This document shows positions 1 through 9,075 of a stretch of DNA of 64,000 bases, in pieces. The notes under the pieces are model-generated. The model had not been told where the DNA came from and ran no database searches. It worked only from the letters and a program-made list of their open reading frames with translations. The number at the start of each line of letters is the position of its first letter. The first letter of the stretch is position 1. The translations under genes and the position numbers were made by a program. The DNA is taken from contig NZ_JAJHUO010000031.1 in the NCBI RefSeq assembly GCF_020859565.1, forward strand, positions 1-64,000, given 5' to 3'. Source of the DNA: Saccharothrix luteola. GTDB lineage: Bacteria > Actinomycetota > Actinomycetes > Mycobacteriales > Pseudonocardiaceae.

Positions 1-445
1 ACGGGCCACCTACAACCGCCACCACGGCGTGATGCACATGCTCGCCGCACTCGACCTGACCACCGGGAAGATCCACTACCGGATCCGGCGCCGCACACGC
101 CACCGCGAGTTCCTCGACCTGCTCAAGACCCTGCGCGTCCGGTGGCCCGACCAGCGGCTTTACCTGGTCATGGACAACTTCTCCTCCCCGCACCGGCACC
201 CCGACGTCCGCGACTGGGCCGCGGACAACGACGCCGAGTTGGTGTTCCTGCCGACCTACTCCAGTTGGCTGAACTGGATCGAGGCCGAGTTCGCCGCCCT
301 GCGCTACTTCGCCCTCAACGGCACCGACCACCACAGCCACGCCGAACAGAACGCCGCCATCGCCTCGTTCATCCGCTGGCGCAACGCCCACGCCCGCCCC
401 AAGACCGGCTTCGCCACCGACTCACCCATCCGCACCTGGACCGAT
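1..445 (+). pseudogene. IS630-type transposase, 3' fragment
   Basis: The frame enters from outside the window at base 2 and carries the second half of an IS630-superfamily DDE transposase. The strand YLVMDNFSSPH holds the second catalytic Asp, the block TYSSWLNWIEAEF holds the third catalytic Glu, and SPIRTWTD is the usual C-terminal signature. After about base 445 the frame runs into unrelated IS-C sequence and stops at 497-499, so the true C-terminus is lost. A second fragment of the same transposase type lies at 30151-30430. The 5' end is cut by the window edge, so what remains upstream cannot be judged. Confidence 0.8.
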
Positions 446-464
446 GGGTCTGCTACGCGGTGGC

Positions 465-951
465 TGAGCTTGAGTAGCTCGCCCTGGATCCTGCGGTAGC
501 CCGCCCGGCGTTCTCCCGGGCCATCGCTCGATCAACGCCACCACGGTGTCGTCGATCGGTGGACGCCCAGTGCGGTTCGGGTAGGTCCACTTCTTCGCGG
601 CCGGGCCCTGGGGCCAGCGTTGGAGGGTTCCCGGTGTCACCAAACCGCTGCTCGCGCAGCAGTCGGGGGATTTGGCGCACCGTTGCGGCAAGCACCGCGC
701 GATCGGCCCGCTCCCCACCCCGGACAAAGATCGGCTCGGCGCGGCACGGCGAGTTCGTGCCGCATCGCCAGTGACTCCACCTCCGTCGCGGCGGAGGACC
801 GGCCGAGCAGAATCAGTCAGCGGGCGAGCCGGGCGAAGATCATGTACAGCGGTCGTGACTCCACGCCTCACGATCGTGCCCCTGCAGCCCGTCATGCGCG
901 ATCACCGCAGTTCAACGCCCGAGTGCAGAGCTCTGGCAGCCCGGACGCTCC
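465..951 (-). mobile_element. IS-C remnant, N-terminal part of transposase
   Basis: Read on the minus strand this matches the N-terminal third of the IS-C transposase at 38219-39413, including blocks such as VTPGTL, KKWTYP and MARENAG, but split over several frames with stops. The right edge resembles the IS-C right end (CAGTGCAGAG then CTCTGGCA), fading out near 951. It abuts the IS630 fragment on its left. This is a dead scar. Confidence 0.7.
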
Positions 952-1066
952 GCAGTGCCGTAGTCACCGTGCGACATGCGCTCCTGCCTTCACCTGTGGT
1001 CGGTGCTCAGGTGCAGTGTGGAAAACCGAGGCACCCCCTCCGCGAAACGGGCGCCCACCGCGCCCG

Positions 1067-1515
1067 AGAGGAACCCGACGGTGCCCGGCTGCGCAGTCGA
1101 CCGGTGTCGTGACCGCCACGGCATCGGGCTCGGGCCCTGGGGTCGGGTCGGCCAATTCGGATGCTGTTCCACCTGCCCTGATACACGATCGTGGACGGGG
1201 ATTCGGCATGCGATCACCGGGGCTACGGTGATCCTGCTCTGATCGAGTGTTCCCGGTTCCGCGCGCCCCTGACGCGAGCGATCCTTGCTCCGACCGCGGC
1301 TCTGCGGATTCGGAAGGGATGGGATTCAGTGTCGAGAACCGTTCAGCGGGTGGCAGTGGTGGTGTTCGCGGTCCTGGCGTTGGCCGGGATGGGCGTGGCG
1401 AGCGCACAGGCATCGGTGGCGTTGGTCGAACGGGAGGTGACGACCCTGCCGGTGCCGCCCCTCCAGCCCGCCGAGGGGAAGATCCAGACTTCGTCGATCA
1501 ACTGCGTCTGGACGT
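1067..1515. repeat. Inverted duplication, copy 1 (partner 51449-51897)
   Basis: About 449 bp that reappear inverted at 51449-51897. From 1130 to 1515 the two copies are nearly identical by eye, with single-base differences such as GGAAGGGATGG against GGAAGGATGG just before the gene start; the outer part to 1067 is more diverged. It contains the promoter region and first 62 codons of a small secreted protein. The right edge is exactly the IS-A left tip at 1516, so the insertion destroyed this copy. Confidence 0.85.
1329..1515 (+). pseudogene. Truncated copy of small four-Cys secreted protein
   Basis: A GTG start at 1329 follows a purine-rich site (GGAAGGGA). The product opens with a Sec-type signal peptide (VSRTVQRVAVVVFAVLALAG, then ASAQA) and matches the first 62 residues of the intact protein at 51246-51635. 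It is cut at 1515 by the IS-A element. Beyond the element (2751 on) the missing 3' part does not resume, so this is not a clean insertion; an additional rearrangement is inferred. Confidence 0.85.
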
Positions 1516-2750
1516 TGTGCTTGTCGAAAAATGTCATCCGTGCAGGTCAGGAGGCGTGGCGGTACTCGTTGAGGATGCCGCCGAGTCGTTGCCGTCGGCG
1601 GATGTCGAGTTGGGTGAGGGCTGCTTGATTGGTGACGGTTGGTGGCAGTGTGCGCAGTGGGCGGGCGTTGGCGATGCCTTGGTGGGGTCGGTGGGTGTTG
1701 TAGAACTTTTCGTACTGGCGCAGGGCGTGTAGCAGGTGCGGTTGGTTCCAGATGAGGGTGTGGTCGAGTAGTTCGCGTCGGCAGGTCCGGATCCAGCGTT
1801 CCATGATCGCGTTCATTCGTGGGGTTCGGACTCCGCTGAGCACGACTTGGACGCCACAGTCGGCGAGGACGGTGTCGAACTGGGCGGGGAACTTGCCGTC
1901 TCGGTCGCGGATCAGAAAGCGCACGTGTCGGCCTTCGTCTTCAAGGTCCATGGTGAGGTTCCTGGCGGCTTGGGTGACCCAGGAGGTGGTCGGGTGTGCG
2001 GTGGCGCCGAGAATTCTGATTCGGCGGCTGGTGTGCTCGATCACCGCGAGTACGTTCAGGCGGGTGCCGCTCAACGTGGAGGTCTCGAAGAAGTCGCAGG
2101 CCAGTAGCGCCTCGGCCTGCGAGCGGAGGAAGGCCGGCCAGGTCGTCGCGGTGCGTTCGGGTGCCGGGTCGATTCCGGCGTCCTGGAGGATCTGCCAGAC
2201 GGTGGACGCGGCGATCTTGATGCCGAGGACGAGGAGTTCGCCGTGGATGCGGCGGTAGCCCCACGTGGGGTTTTCCCGTGCCAGGCGCAGCACCAGGAGT
2301 CGGATCGAGTGGATGGTCCGTGTTCGGCCGGGCCGCTTGGGGCGGGACCTGGCAGCGTGGCGGCGCGCGAGGAGGTCGCGGTGCCATCGCAGCACCGTCT
2401 CCTGACGGACCAGCAGTCGGAGCCGATGAAGCGTGGTGGTCGGGAGTCGCTGCAGCAGTGCCGCGAGGAACGCCCGGTCGGCGGGGGAGAACCGTGGACG
2501 GGCGTCTCCGAGTTGGCGTTGCAGGATGGTGATCTGGTGGCGTAGCGCCAGGATCTCCGTGTCTTTGTCCCGGTCGCTCATGGGCAGCAGGCGCAGCAGC
2601 GCGAACGTGTTGGTCATGCCCAGGTAGGCCAGTCGAAGCAGCACAGCCAGCCATGCCGAGCCCGTGGAACACGAGCACCCTCATCGGCCATCCCGAGACC
2701 TTGTCCCGACCGTGCTCTCACCTGCATGGATGGGATTATTGGCAGGCATA
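1516..2750 (-). mobile_element. Complete IS-A element (integrase-core IS)
   Basis: Bounded by imperfect terminal inverted repeats: the left tip starts TGTGCTTGTCGAAAA and reads on to GTGCAGGTCAG; the right tip, read inward, starts TATGCCTGCCAATAA and reads on to ATGCAGGTGAG. Length is about 1235 bp with one transposase gene on the minus strand. The flanking bases (GACGT on the left, GGGTC on the right) do not form a target duplication, and the gene interrupted on the left does not resume on the right, so recombination with another copy has probably removed one flank. Confidence 0.85.
1547..2644 (-). CDS. IS-A transposase (integrase core)
   Basis: A full-length 365-residue transposase that would catalyse cut-and-paste movement of IS-A. 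The N-terminal part is a helix-turn-helix region (ILALRHQITILQRQL). An rve-type integrase core follows, with the catalytic triad visible as Asp in LLACDFFET, Asp in FLIRDRDGKF and Glu in MNAIMERW. The C-terminus has the usual FYNTHRPHQGI. It fits the IS481/IS3 group with one uninterrupted frame. The GTG at 2644 is used here; ATG at 2617 is an alternative. This is the only IS-A copy in the window with an intact transposase, so it could act in trans on the other tips. Confidence 0.9.
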   Translation of the reverse strand: MLLRLAYLGMTNTFALLRLLPMSDRDKDTEILALRHQITILQRQLGDARPRFSPADRAFLAALLQRLPTTTLHRLRLLVRQETVLRWHRDLLARRHAARSRPKRPGRTRTIHSIRLLVLRLARENPTWGYRRIHGELLVLGIKIAASTVWQILQDAGIDPAPERTATTWPAFLRSQAEALLACDFFETSTLSGTRLNVLAVIEHTSRRIRILGATAHPTTSWVTQAARNLTMDLEDEGRHVRFLIRDRDGKFPAQFDTVLADCGVQVVLSGVRTPRMNAIMERWIRTCRRELLDHTLIWNQPHLLHALRQYEKFYNTHRPHQGIANARPLRTLPPTVTNQAALTQLDIRRRQRLGGILNEYRHAS

Positions 2751-3372
2751 GGGTCGGCCCGCGGTGTTCACCCGCACGCCGCGGTTGCGGGCGCGGATGA
2801 ACGACCCGGACGGCGGCATCATGGACGCGATGTTCCGGGTGTTCGACGGTATCGCGCCGGTCTCGGCCGAGACGGGCACCGACATCTACGTGAACGGAAT
2901 CCCCGCGGGTTCGTACGCGGAGGTGACCATTCCGCCGAACCGCATCACGCGCGACGACCTCTACCCGTGGCGGGTGTGGGGCAGTGACCACGGTTTGCTC
3001 ACGGGCTACGTCGACTGCGAGTTCGAAGTGGACAGCAGAGCGCCGGACACACCTGTCGTCACCTCGACCGACTACCCGGCCACCGGAGGCCCGCACGGCA
3101 GCGTCGGCCGGACAGGCACCTTCACTTTCAACATCGGCACCCTGACCGGGCGCAACAACACGATGGACGGTCCGTCGTTACGGCTGGTCCCTCAACGACG
3201 ACACCGCCATCACGCACTCGGTCGCCGTGCAGTCGTCCGACGGCACGGTGACGGTGCCGGTCACCCCGACGAAGGCCGGGCTGAACACGTTGTACGTGAC
3301 GGCGTTCGACCGCGCCGGCAACCGGTCGACGGCCGGCGCGGTCTACGTCTTCAACGTCGAGGTCGCGCCTCG
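2751..3372 (+). pseudogene. Fragment of large secreted beta-sandwich (LamG/Ig-like) protein
   Basis: The frame begins directly at the IS-A right tip without its own start, and reads as tandem beta-rich extracellular sequence (for example YPWRVWGSDHGLLTGYVDCE and, later, TLYVTAFDRAGNRSTAG). Near base 3175 the reading shifts frame: continuation as YGWSLNDDTAITHS is in another phase. Such segments occur in very large actinobacterial cell-surface proteins with LamG-like and Ig-like modules. The 5' part is missing, the frame is broken and the 3' end is undefined, so this is a remnant. Confidence 0.55.
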
Positions 3373-3578
3373 TTCCCGGGCATGGTCTCGGCGCCGAGCG
3401 CCATGCGTGCCGGACTGGAATGTCGCGACCATCCCGCGGGGTCCGTTCCGCCTCGTGCGGGCGGACGGCCGCGGTGGTCCGGACCGTGCTCAACTCCCCC
3501 GTGCCGAACCTGACTTCGACTACGATGGGGAGTCCGGATCACCCAGGCCGCTGTCGCGCGAACTGATCGGATGGTCGG

Positions 3579-4055
3579 ATGACGGAGATGGCTCCTCCTG
3601 ACAACGTCGGCTCGTCAGCGAGACCGATGACCATCGCCGACCTCGCCCGGCACGTCGTGGGGAAGATCGAACCGGCGCAGCTCGACTACCTGGATCTCGT
3701 GACCGTGGACCGGGAAGGTCGTGGCACGGCACCGGGTTCCCGGAACTGGACCGGGGGCACCGTCGGCTCCGGGGTGCAGCCATGGGTGCTGGCCGACCTC
3801 GTGTACCCGTTGCTGGCCGGGACGTTCGCGCAGGTGCTCGGCGCGACCGCGTTCGCCCGTCTCCAGCGCAGGCGGTGGTGGCGGCGCAAGCGTGAGGTCC
3901 CGCCGTCGACGCGGATCTTCCTGACCCCCGAGCAGGTCGAACGGGCACGGACCGCCTGCATCGAGCACGGCATGACGCTGGGTCTGTCGGAGGCGGAGGC
4001 GACCATGCTGGCCGACGCCGTGCACGGCGCATTACAGAGGACCGGCGACGAGTGA
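3579..4055 (+). CDS. Single-pass membrane protein, partner of the M48 gene
   Basis: A 158-residue protein of unknown function. One hydrophobic segment lies at about residues 69-92 (LADLVYPLLAGTF region), followed by a strongly basic stretch (RLQRRRWWRRKRE) expected to face the cytoplasm, and a helical tail with ARTACIEHGMTLGLSEAEA. The stop codon overlaps the GTG start of the next gene, so the two are very likely co-translated and the product probably assists the membrane peptidase. I do not recognise a named family. The ATG at 3579 is the first in frame; an ATG at 3627 is possible. Confidence 0.65.
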   Translation: MTEMAPPDNVGSSARPMTIADLARHVVGKIEPAQLDYLDLVTVDREGRGTAPGSRNWTGGTVGSGVQPWVLADLVYPLLAGTFAQVLGATAFARLQRRRWWRRKREVPPSTRIFLTPEQVERARTACIEHGMTLGLSEAEATMLADAVHGALQRTGDE

Positions 4056-6799
4056 ACACCCCCGCCGCGGGTGTGCCAGCGCGGGCTGCCGCACCGCCCC
4101 GCTTGTGGTGGGTCTACGTCCTGGTGGGTACCGCGTTGGCCGTCATCGGGGCGGGCGCCGGCCAGGTCCTGTCCATCACCCTCGACCTCGGTGACGTCGC
4201 ACCCTCGCACGCTTGCCTGGTGCGCAACGGGATCTCGGTGTACGGCGGCGACCCGGTGACGCTCGACCAGGCCGCGTACGGGTCGTGCATGGGGGACTAC
4301 TCGCGTGTGCAAGCCCTCGCCGCCCTCGCGGGTGCGGTCGCACTGCCGGTGACCGCGTGGCTGCTCATGCTGGTGGGCGGCATCGGCACGCGGTGGCGGT
4401 TGCGACCGGGCCGGATCGCCGGGGCGCCTGCAGCCTCGCAGCGGCTGGCCGATCGGTTCGCCGTGCTGTGCGACAGCCAAGGGCTGACCGGGCGGAACCG
4501 ACCACGCCTCGTGCCCGCGCCACCGGGGACCGGTGTGACGCAGGCGTTCACCACGGGCCTGCCCGGAACGCGCCCGTGGGTGGTGGTCCCGCTGGCCTAC
4601 GCCTACACCGACCCGGCCGCGTTCGACGCGGTGGCGGTCCACGAGCTGGGCCACGTCCGGTCGCGCGACGTGCTGTGGGCTTCGGCCGTGTGGTGGGCGG
4701 GGTGGCTGGCGGTACCCGCCCTGCTGCTGGCCCTGCTCCCGTTGGCCGGCATACCCGCGGTGGTGTGGGAGCTCTATGGAGGGGCGCTGGTCGCAGCGGT
4801 GGTCGTGGCGCTGGTGATGTTCGTGCTGCGTGCCGGGCTGCTGCGCCGTCGCGAACTGGCCGCGGACCGCCACGTGCTGGAGGTGACGGCCGACCCGACC
4901 GCGTTGACCGCCCTGATCCGGCCTTCGGGGAAACGCAGGGCGGGCGTGTTCGCCACCCATCCCACAGCCGCCGACCGGCTCGCCCTCGACCCGGACGCGC
5001 GCGAGCGGGAAGGTGGATTCGTCTTCACCGCCGCGGTCGGCGTCGTGGCCATGGCGGCCTACCATGTCGTTTTCACCGCCTCGACCAGCCTGCAGTGGAC
5101 CATCGACACCGATACGACCACCTGGGCCCCGGTCGTGGCGGCCCTGCTGTGGGCGTCGGTGGTGGTGCCGGCGTGGACCGGACGGGCGATGTCCGGGCCG
5201 TCCGGGTGGACCGGTCCGCTGGCCGGCGCCGTGGTGGGGCTGGTCGTCGGTTACTTTCTCCAACCACCTGGCGTGATCACCACCATCGTCGCCCTCTCGG
5301 GACGTGGCCTGCTGCTGTCGGTGCCCGGCCTGGTGGTCATCGCGTTCGCGGTCGCCCTGCTCACCGCGGGGATGGCCACCCGCCTCGCCAGGCACAACCG
5401 CCCGCGCCTGGGCGGGTTCGGCGCGGTGCTCGCCGTGACGGCCGCCCTCGCGGCTGCCTGGGGCACGATCACCTCGGCCGCGGTGATCCACGTCGCGATC
5501 GGGGGTGTCGAGTCGATCCGGTGGTTGCTTGTCGTCAACGGCCACCACGGGATCTGGCGCTACACGGCGGCCTTGGCGCTCGTCGGGCTGGCGCTCGTCG
5601 TCCCGCGCTCCCACCTGCGAGGCCCCGTCCCGGCGGTGATCGGGATGGCCGCCGTGACCGGTGGCACGGCCTCGGCGTTGTCGTGGTACTCCCGCTCGGG
5701 CGGTGATCTTTCCGATCCCCGGAACGGCTTCCTGACCTACCAGGCCTGGTGGGTCTGCGCACTCGCCGGGTTGGTCACCGCCGTGGTCGTGGCCGTGGTC
5801 AACGGCGGCGCGCTGTCCGCCGCGCCCACATCAGTCCTGTGTGGACTACTCGCGGCGGCGTCGGCCGGTGCCGTCCAGTACGCGGTGCTGCGGTTCGGCT
5901 ACGGCGTCCGCTCGGACCTCTTCCGGGGCACACTGCAACAACCGGGCTGGCTGCTGTTGCTGGCACTGATCGGCACCACACCGCTGACCGCGCTGCTCGC
6001 GGCCGCGGTGCGACGCCCGCAACCACGACGTGGGGCGGTCCGCTGGGCCACGGGCACGGCAGGTCTCACCGCGCTGCTGGCCCTGCTGCTCGTGGCGGGC
6101 GGCCTGACGAGCGTCACGGTGGCCGAGCGCGACCTCTCAGACCTCGCCACCCCGTCCGCGGCTGCGAAGACCCCTCCGGTCGCCCCCGCGAACACCCCGC
6201 GCCCCCTGGACCAGGACGCCGCCACCGCAGCCCTGGCCGACGTGCCCGCCGTGCTGCCGCCCGGCGCGCAGAACGTGCCCACCCTCCCGGACAGCTCGTC
6301 GACCCGCACTCCCGCCACCTGCGATGAAGCCGTCAAACGGGCGACGGTGAACGAGAAGGCCCTGCCTCGGACAGCGGAGGTCGAGCAGCGGTTCACCTTC
6401 CCGATGGGTGACATCCCGAACGGCGCTGGGATCAGGGTGGCCGTCACCTCGTACTCGGCTGCGCACCCCGGCTTCGCCGACCTCGACGCCGAGAACCAGG
6501 CATGCGCCAACTTCCGACAACGCAGCACGGAGGGCAACGGCTACCTGGACTGCTACATCACCCCACGACCCGCGTCCGACTTCCCCCTGGCACGAAAGCG
6601 GACCCTCACCGCACTGGGACAGGTGAAGGGAACAGCCCTCGTCGTCACCATCCACCACTACGCGGCGATCTTCGGCTCCACCCGCATCGACGTCGCCGTC
6701 GATTGGTTCTACCTCGCCACAGCCCCACCGCAAGCGGTCCTCGACGAAACCGACCGGCTCGTGACGAGCGCGATGAACGTCATCGCCGTGAAGCTGTGA
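4052..6799 (+). CDS. Membrane M48-type zinc metallopeptidase with C-terminal extracytoplasmic domain
   Basis: A 915-residue multi-pass membrane protein with the zinc-protease signature HELGH at residues 197-201; a downstream RELAADRH near residue 267 supplies the likely third zinc ligand (Glu) and the conserved Asp of the M48 family. Two membrane segments precede the protease domain (about residues 18-40 and 88-112) and roughly ten more follow to about residue 690. After the last one, a Pro/Ala-rich linker leads to a soluble region of some 200 residues with two cysteine pairs, probably extracytoplasmic. The family cleaves membrane or envelope proteins. The GTG start overlaps the stop of the upstream membrane gene. 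The large C-terminal domain is much longer than in ordinary HtpX-like proteins and may sense a signal; that is inference. Confidence 0.85.
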   Translation: MNTPAAGVPARAAAPPRLWWVYVLVGTALAVIGAGAGQVLSITLDLGDVAPSHACLVRNGISVYGGDPVTLDQAAYGSCMGDYSRVQALAALAGAVALPVTAWLLMLVGGIGTRWRLRPGRIAGAPAASQRLADRFAVLCDSQGLTGRNRPRLVPAPPGTGVTQAFTTGLPGTRPWVVVPLAYAYTDPAAFDAVAVHELGHVRSRDVLWASAVWWAGWLAVPALLLALLPLAGIPAVVWELYGGALVAAVVVALVMFVLRAGLLRRRELAADRHVLEVTADPTALTALIRPSGKRRAGVFATHPTAADRLALDPDAREREGGFVFTAAVGVVAMAAYHVVFTASTSLQWTIDTDTTTWAPVVAALLWASVVVPAWTGRAMSGPSGWTGPLAGAVVGLVVGYFLQPPGVITTIVALSGRGLLLSVPGLVVIAFAVALLTAGMATRLARHNRPRLGGFGAVLAVTAALAAAWGTITSAAVIHVAIGGVESIRWLLVVNGHHGIWRYTAALALVGLALVVPRSHLRGPVPAVIGMAAVTGGTASALSWYSRSGGDLSDPRNGFLTYQAWWVCALAGLVTAVVVAVVNGGALSAAPTSVLCGLLAAASAGAVQYAVLRFGYGVRSDLFRGTLQQPGWLLLLALIGTTPLTALLAAAVRRPQPRRGAVRWATGTAGLTALLALLLVAGGLTSVTVAERDLSDLATPSAAAKTPPVAPANTPRPLDQDAATAALADVPAVLPPGAQNVPTLPDSSSTRTPATCDEAVKRATVNEKALPRTAEVEQRFTFPMGDIPNGAGIRVAVTSYSAAHPGFADLDAENQACANFRQRSTEGNGYLDCYITPRPASDFPLARKRTLTALGQVKGTALVVTIHHYAAIFGSTRIDVAVDWFYLATAPPQAVLDETDRLVTSAMNVIAVKL

Positions 6800-7000
6800 G
6801 CCGGATACCGGGCGACCGGTCCCTGAGCGGTCGTGGCCGCGCGAGGCGGCCCCCGCAGCGCCTCCCGCGCTCGATCACGAGCAGGACGTGCCGACGCTGC
6901 CCGGCGGGCTGATCCGCTGGGCGGACACGCCGAGCGAGGGGCGAGTAGATCATCTTCGACCAGCGGCAGGTGCCGTTGGTGCCGGTACAGCGCTGGATGT
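6800..7000. other. Spacer with no supported gene
   Basis: 200 bases between the peptidase gene and the IS-B left tip. Short frames exist in several phases but none has a plausible start, ribosome site or recognisable product. It may be decayed coding DNA. Confidence 0.5.
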
Positions 7001-8174
7001 TGTGCCGCTCGAAAAGTCATCGCTGCTGGTCAGGCGGCGTTTTGATTTCGTTGATGAGGCCGCCGAGGATGCGGGTGCGGAGCGGTCTGTGGGTGTCGAG
7101 GTCGTGTACTGGCGCAGGGTGCTGTCGGGCTTCGGGTGGTAGTTGGTCGCGGGCTTGGTGGGGTCGGTGTCGGTTGTAGTGGTCTTCGTAGGTCGTGAGG
7201 ACTTGTCGTGCGTGGGCTTCGCCGGTGGTCAGGATGTGGTCGAGGAGTTCGCGTCTGATGGTGCCGATGACCCGTTCGCAGTGGGCGTTCATCCGAGGCG
7301 CCTGCGGCGCGCTCTTGATCACGTGCAGATCGTCGGCCTGGAAGACGGTGTCGAACGTCTGGCTGTACTTGCCGTCGCGGTCGCGGAGCAGGAAGCGTAG
7401 GGACTGCGTCCGGTGTCCGAGGTCGGCGGCGAGGTTCCTGGCCTGTTGCGTGGTCCACGCCTGGGTGGGGTGGGCGGTGAGGCCGGTGATGTGCAGGCGT
7501 CTGGTGCCGTGTTCGAGGAACGCGAGCGCGTACAGACGTGTGCCGAGCACGGTGTCGAGGTGGAAGAAGTCGGCCGCGATAATGCCCTTGGCCTGGGCGG
7601 TGAGGAACTGTCGCCAGGTCGGGCCGCAACGGCGTGGCGCCGGGTCGGTGCCGGCGTCGTGCAGGATCCGCCAGACCGTCGAGTAGGCGATGCGGTGTCC
7701 GAGTCGGGCCAGTTCACCCTGGATTCGCCGATGACCCCATCGCGGGTTCTCCCTGGCGAGCCGCAGCACGAGCGATCTGATCGCCGTTCGTGTCGGTGGG
7801 CGCCCGGTGCGTCGATGCGCGGAGTAGTCCCACTTACGGGCTGTGAGTTTGCGGTGCCAGGCGAGCAGGGTACCCGGCGTGACCGGGAAGACCTCCCGCC
7901 ACCGACGGCGATCCACCAGCCCGGCCAGAGCGGCGAACCAGAACCGGTCCGCGGGCTCGTAGCGGACCGGACCCCAGTTGTCGACTAAGGACCGCGTTCT
8001 CGTGCCGCAGCACGAGCAGCTCGGCGTCCTTCGCGGCCTCGCTGCGCAGCAGCACCGACGGGATGGACAGCAACCTGCGGGTCACCTTGTACAGCAGGGA
8101 CACGATCACCCGGACATGGTCTCAACGCGGCGACACCTCGCTCTACCAGCAGCGACGGTTTTCCGAGCGGCACA
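7001..8174 (-). mobile_element. IS-B element, both ends present
   Basis: About 1174 bp bounded by terminal inverted repeats TGTGCCGCTCGAAAAG (left) and TGTGCCGCTCGGAAAA (right, read inward), both continuing to CGCTGCTGGT. It encodes one transposase on the minus strand, broken by a frameshift. The right end lies inside an IS-A remnant (8175-8453), so IS-B jumped into an older IS-A copy whose left part has since been lost. No target duplication is visible. Confidence 0.85.
7017..8109 (-). pseudogene. IS-B transposase, frameshifted
   Basis: The N-terminal part (8109 down to about 7975) has the helix-turn-helix block LLVLRHENAVLSRQL. The remainder is an rve integrase core with catalytic residues in AADFFHLD, FLLRDRDGKY and MNAHCERV and the C-terminal HYNRHRPHQ. 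The two parts are out of phase because of one extra G in a G run near 7973 compared with the related copy at 42637-43469. The rest of the frame is undamaged, so the inactivation looks recent. A programmed frameshift is not supported: the other copy has no such run. Confidence 0.8.
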
Positions 8175-8453
8175 GGGAGAACCGTGTAAGGGGTCTCCGA
8201 GTTGGCGTTTCAGGATGGTGATTTGGTGGCGTGACGCCAGGATCTCAGTGCCTTTGTCCCGGTCGCTCATGGGCAGCAGGCGCAACAGCGCGAACGTGTT
8301 GGTCATGCCCAGGTAGGCCAGTCGAAGCAGCACAGCTGGCCATCGTGCCGCGCCCGTCGCCGAGTCCGTGGAACACGAGCACCCTCATCGGCCATCCCGA
8401 GCCTTGTCCCGACCGTGCTCTCACCTGCATGGATGGGATTATCGGCAGGCACA
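8175..8453 (-). mobile_element. IS-A remnant, right end with transposase N-terminus
   Basis: Matches bases 2486-2750 of the complete IS-A, ending in the right-tip sequence at 8453. It encodes the first 48 or so transposase residues (from MLLRLAYLGMTNTFALLRLL) and is cut at 8174 by the IS-B right end. Confidence 0.8.
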
Positions 8454-8560
8454 AGGTTCGGGCAGAGGGTGAAGACCTCTTCGAACTGATCGACCACCAC
8501 GACCAAGTTCCCGTCGCCCTCGTCGAGTTCGCAACCGAGCAGGTGCAGTGCACGAGGTCA
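8454..8560 (-). pseudogene. STAND-type ATPase fragment
   Basis: On the minus strand a short frame contains NLVVVVDQFEEVFTLC, the Walker B region of nSTAND ATPases usually fused to WD40 repeats. Nothing else of such a protein is recognisable, and the fragment is cut by the IS-A tip at 8453. Confidence 0.45.
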
Positions 8561-8651
8561 CGGGTGAGGGCGGCGGCATCAATCGGCATCCACGACCCGA
8601 GCAACATCATGCAGTCCCGACGCCAATGTGCCGCTACCCGAAGGTGCCTGG

Positions 8652-8984
8652 TCACTCAACCTCGGTGTCGATCAAGCGCCAGGTGAACGGGGATTCCCAG
8701 CCGTCCGCGGCCCGCCGCCAGGCATCGAACGCCGTATAGACCTTTTCCGCCGACACAGTCAGCGTCTGGTAGTGCTCCGACGGCGAGCCCGCGCGGTGTT
8801 CGAGCTGAAAGATGCCATCCGGGCGCTGCCACACCTGGATGTAGACGTCGTCCCGCTCCGCTGACAGGACCAGCACGCTGTCCCGGGCCAGAGCAAGCAC
8901 AGCTGCCTCTATCCGGCCGCGGTCCGGGTTCTCCAAACGTCCAACCCGATCCCCCTCGAGGAATGTCGCACCACCCTCGCGCAC
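8652..8984 (-). CDS. Small protein of unknown function (possible immunity protein)
   Basis: 110 residues with a GTG start at 8984. It has an alternating beta-strand pattern (VLVLSAERDDVYIQVWQ, then GIFQLEHRAGS) followed by a helix and a tryptophan-rich end (AFDAWRRAADGWESPFTW). Compact proteins of this kind are frequent in actinomycetes near polymorphic toxins, but no toxin adjoins it here; its neighbours are a broken ATPase fragment and a broken integrase. Function not assigned; the immunity idea rests only on general resemblance. Confidence 0.55.
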   Translation of the reverse strand: MREGGATFLEGDRVGRLENPDRGRIEAAVLALARDSVLVLSAERDDVYIQVWQRPDGIFQLEHRAGSPSEHYQTLTVSAEKVYTAFDAWRRAADGWESPFTWRLIDTEVE

Positions 8985-9075
8985 AACACCTCCAAGTCAT
9001 CATCGGCAGACCAGTCGACCACGCCACCCGCGACGGATACAGCACCAACAGCATCCACCATAGGCACAGCCACAT

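Noticed and set aside
3686..5614. 642-residue frame on the minus strand
   Set aside because: Arg/Gly/His-rich shadow of the peptidase gene with no recognisable fold; the plus strand carries clear HELGH and membrane segments.
7017..8109. Programmed frameshifting in the IS-B transposase
   Set aside because: The related copy has no G run or overlap signal at the corresponding position, and the copy itself differs by simple indels; ordinary mutation explains it.
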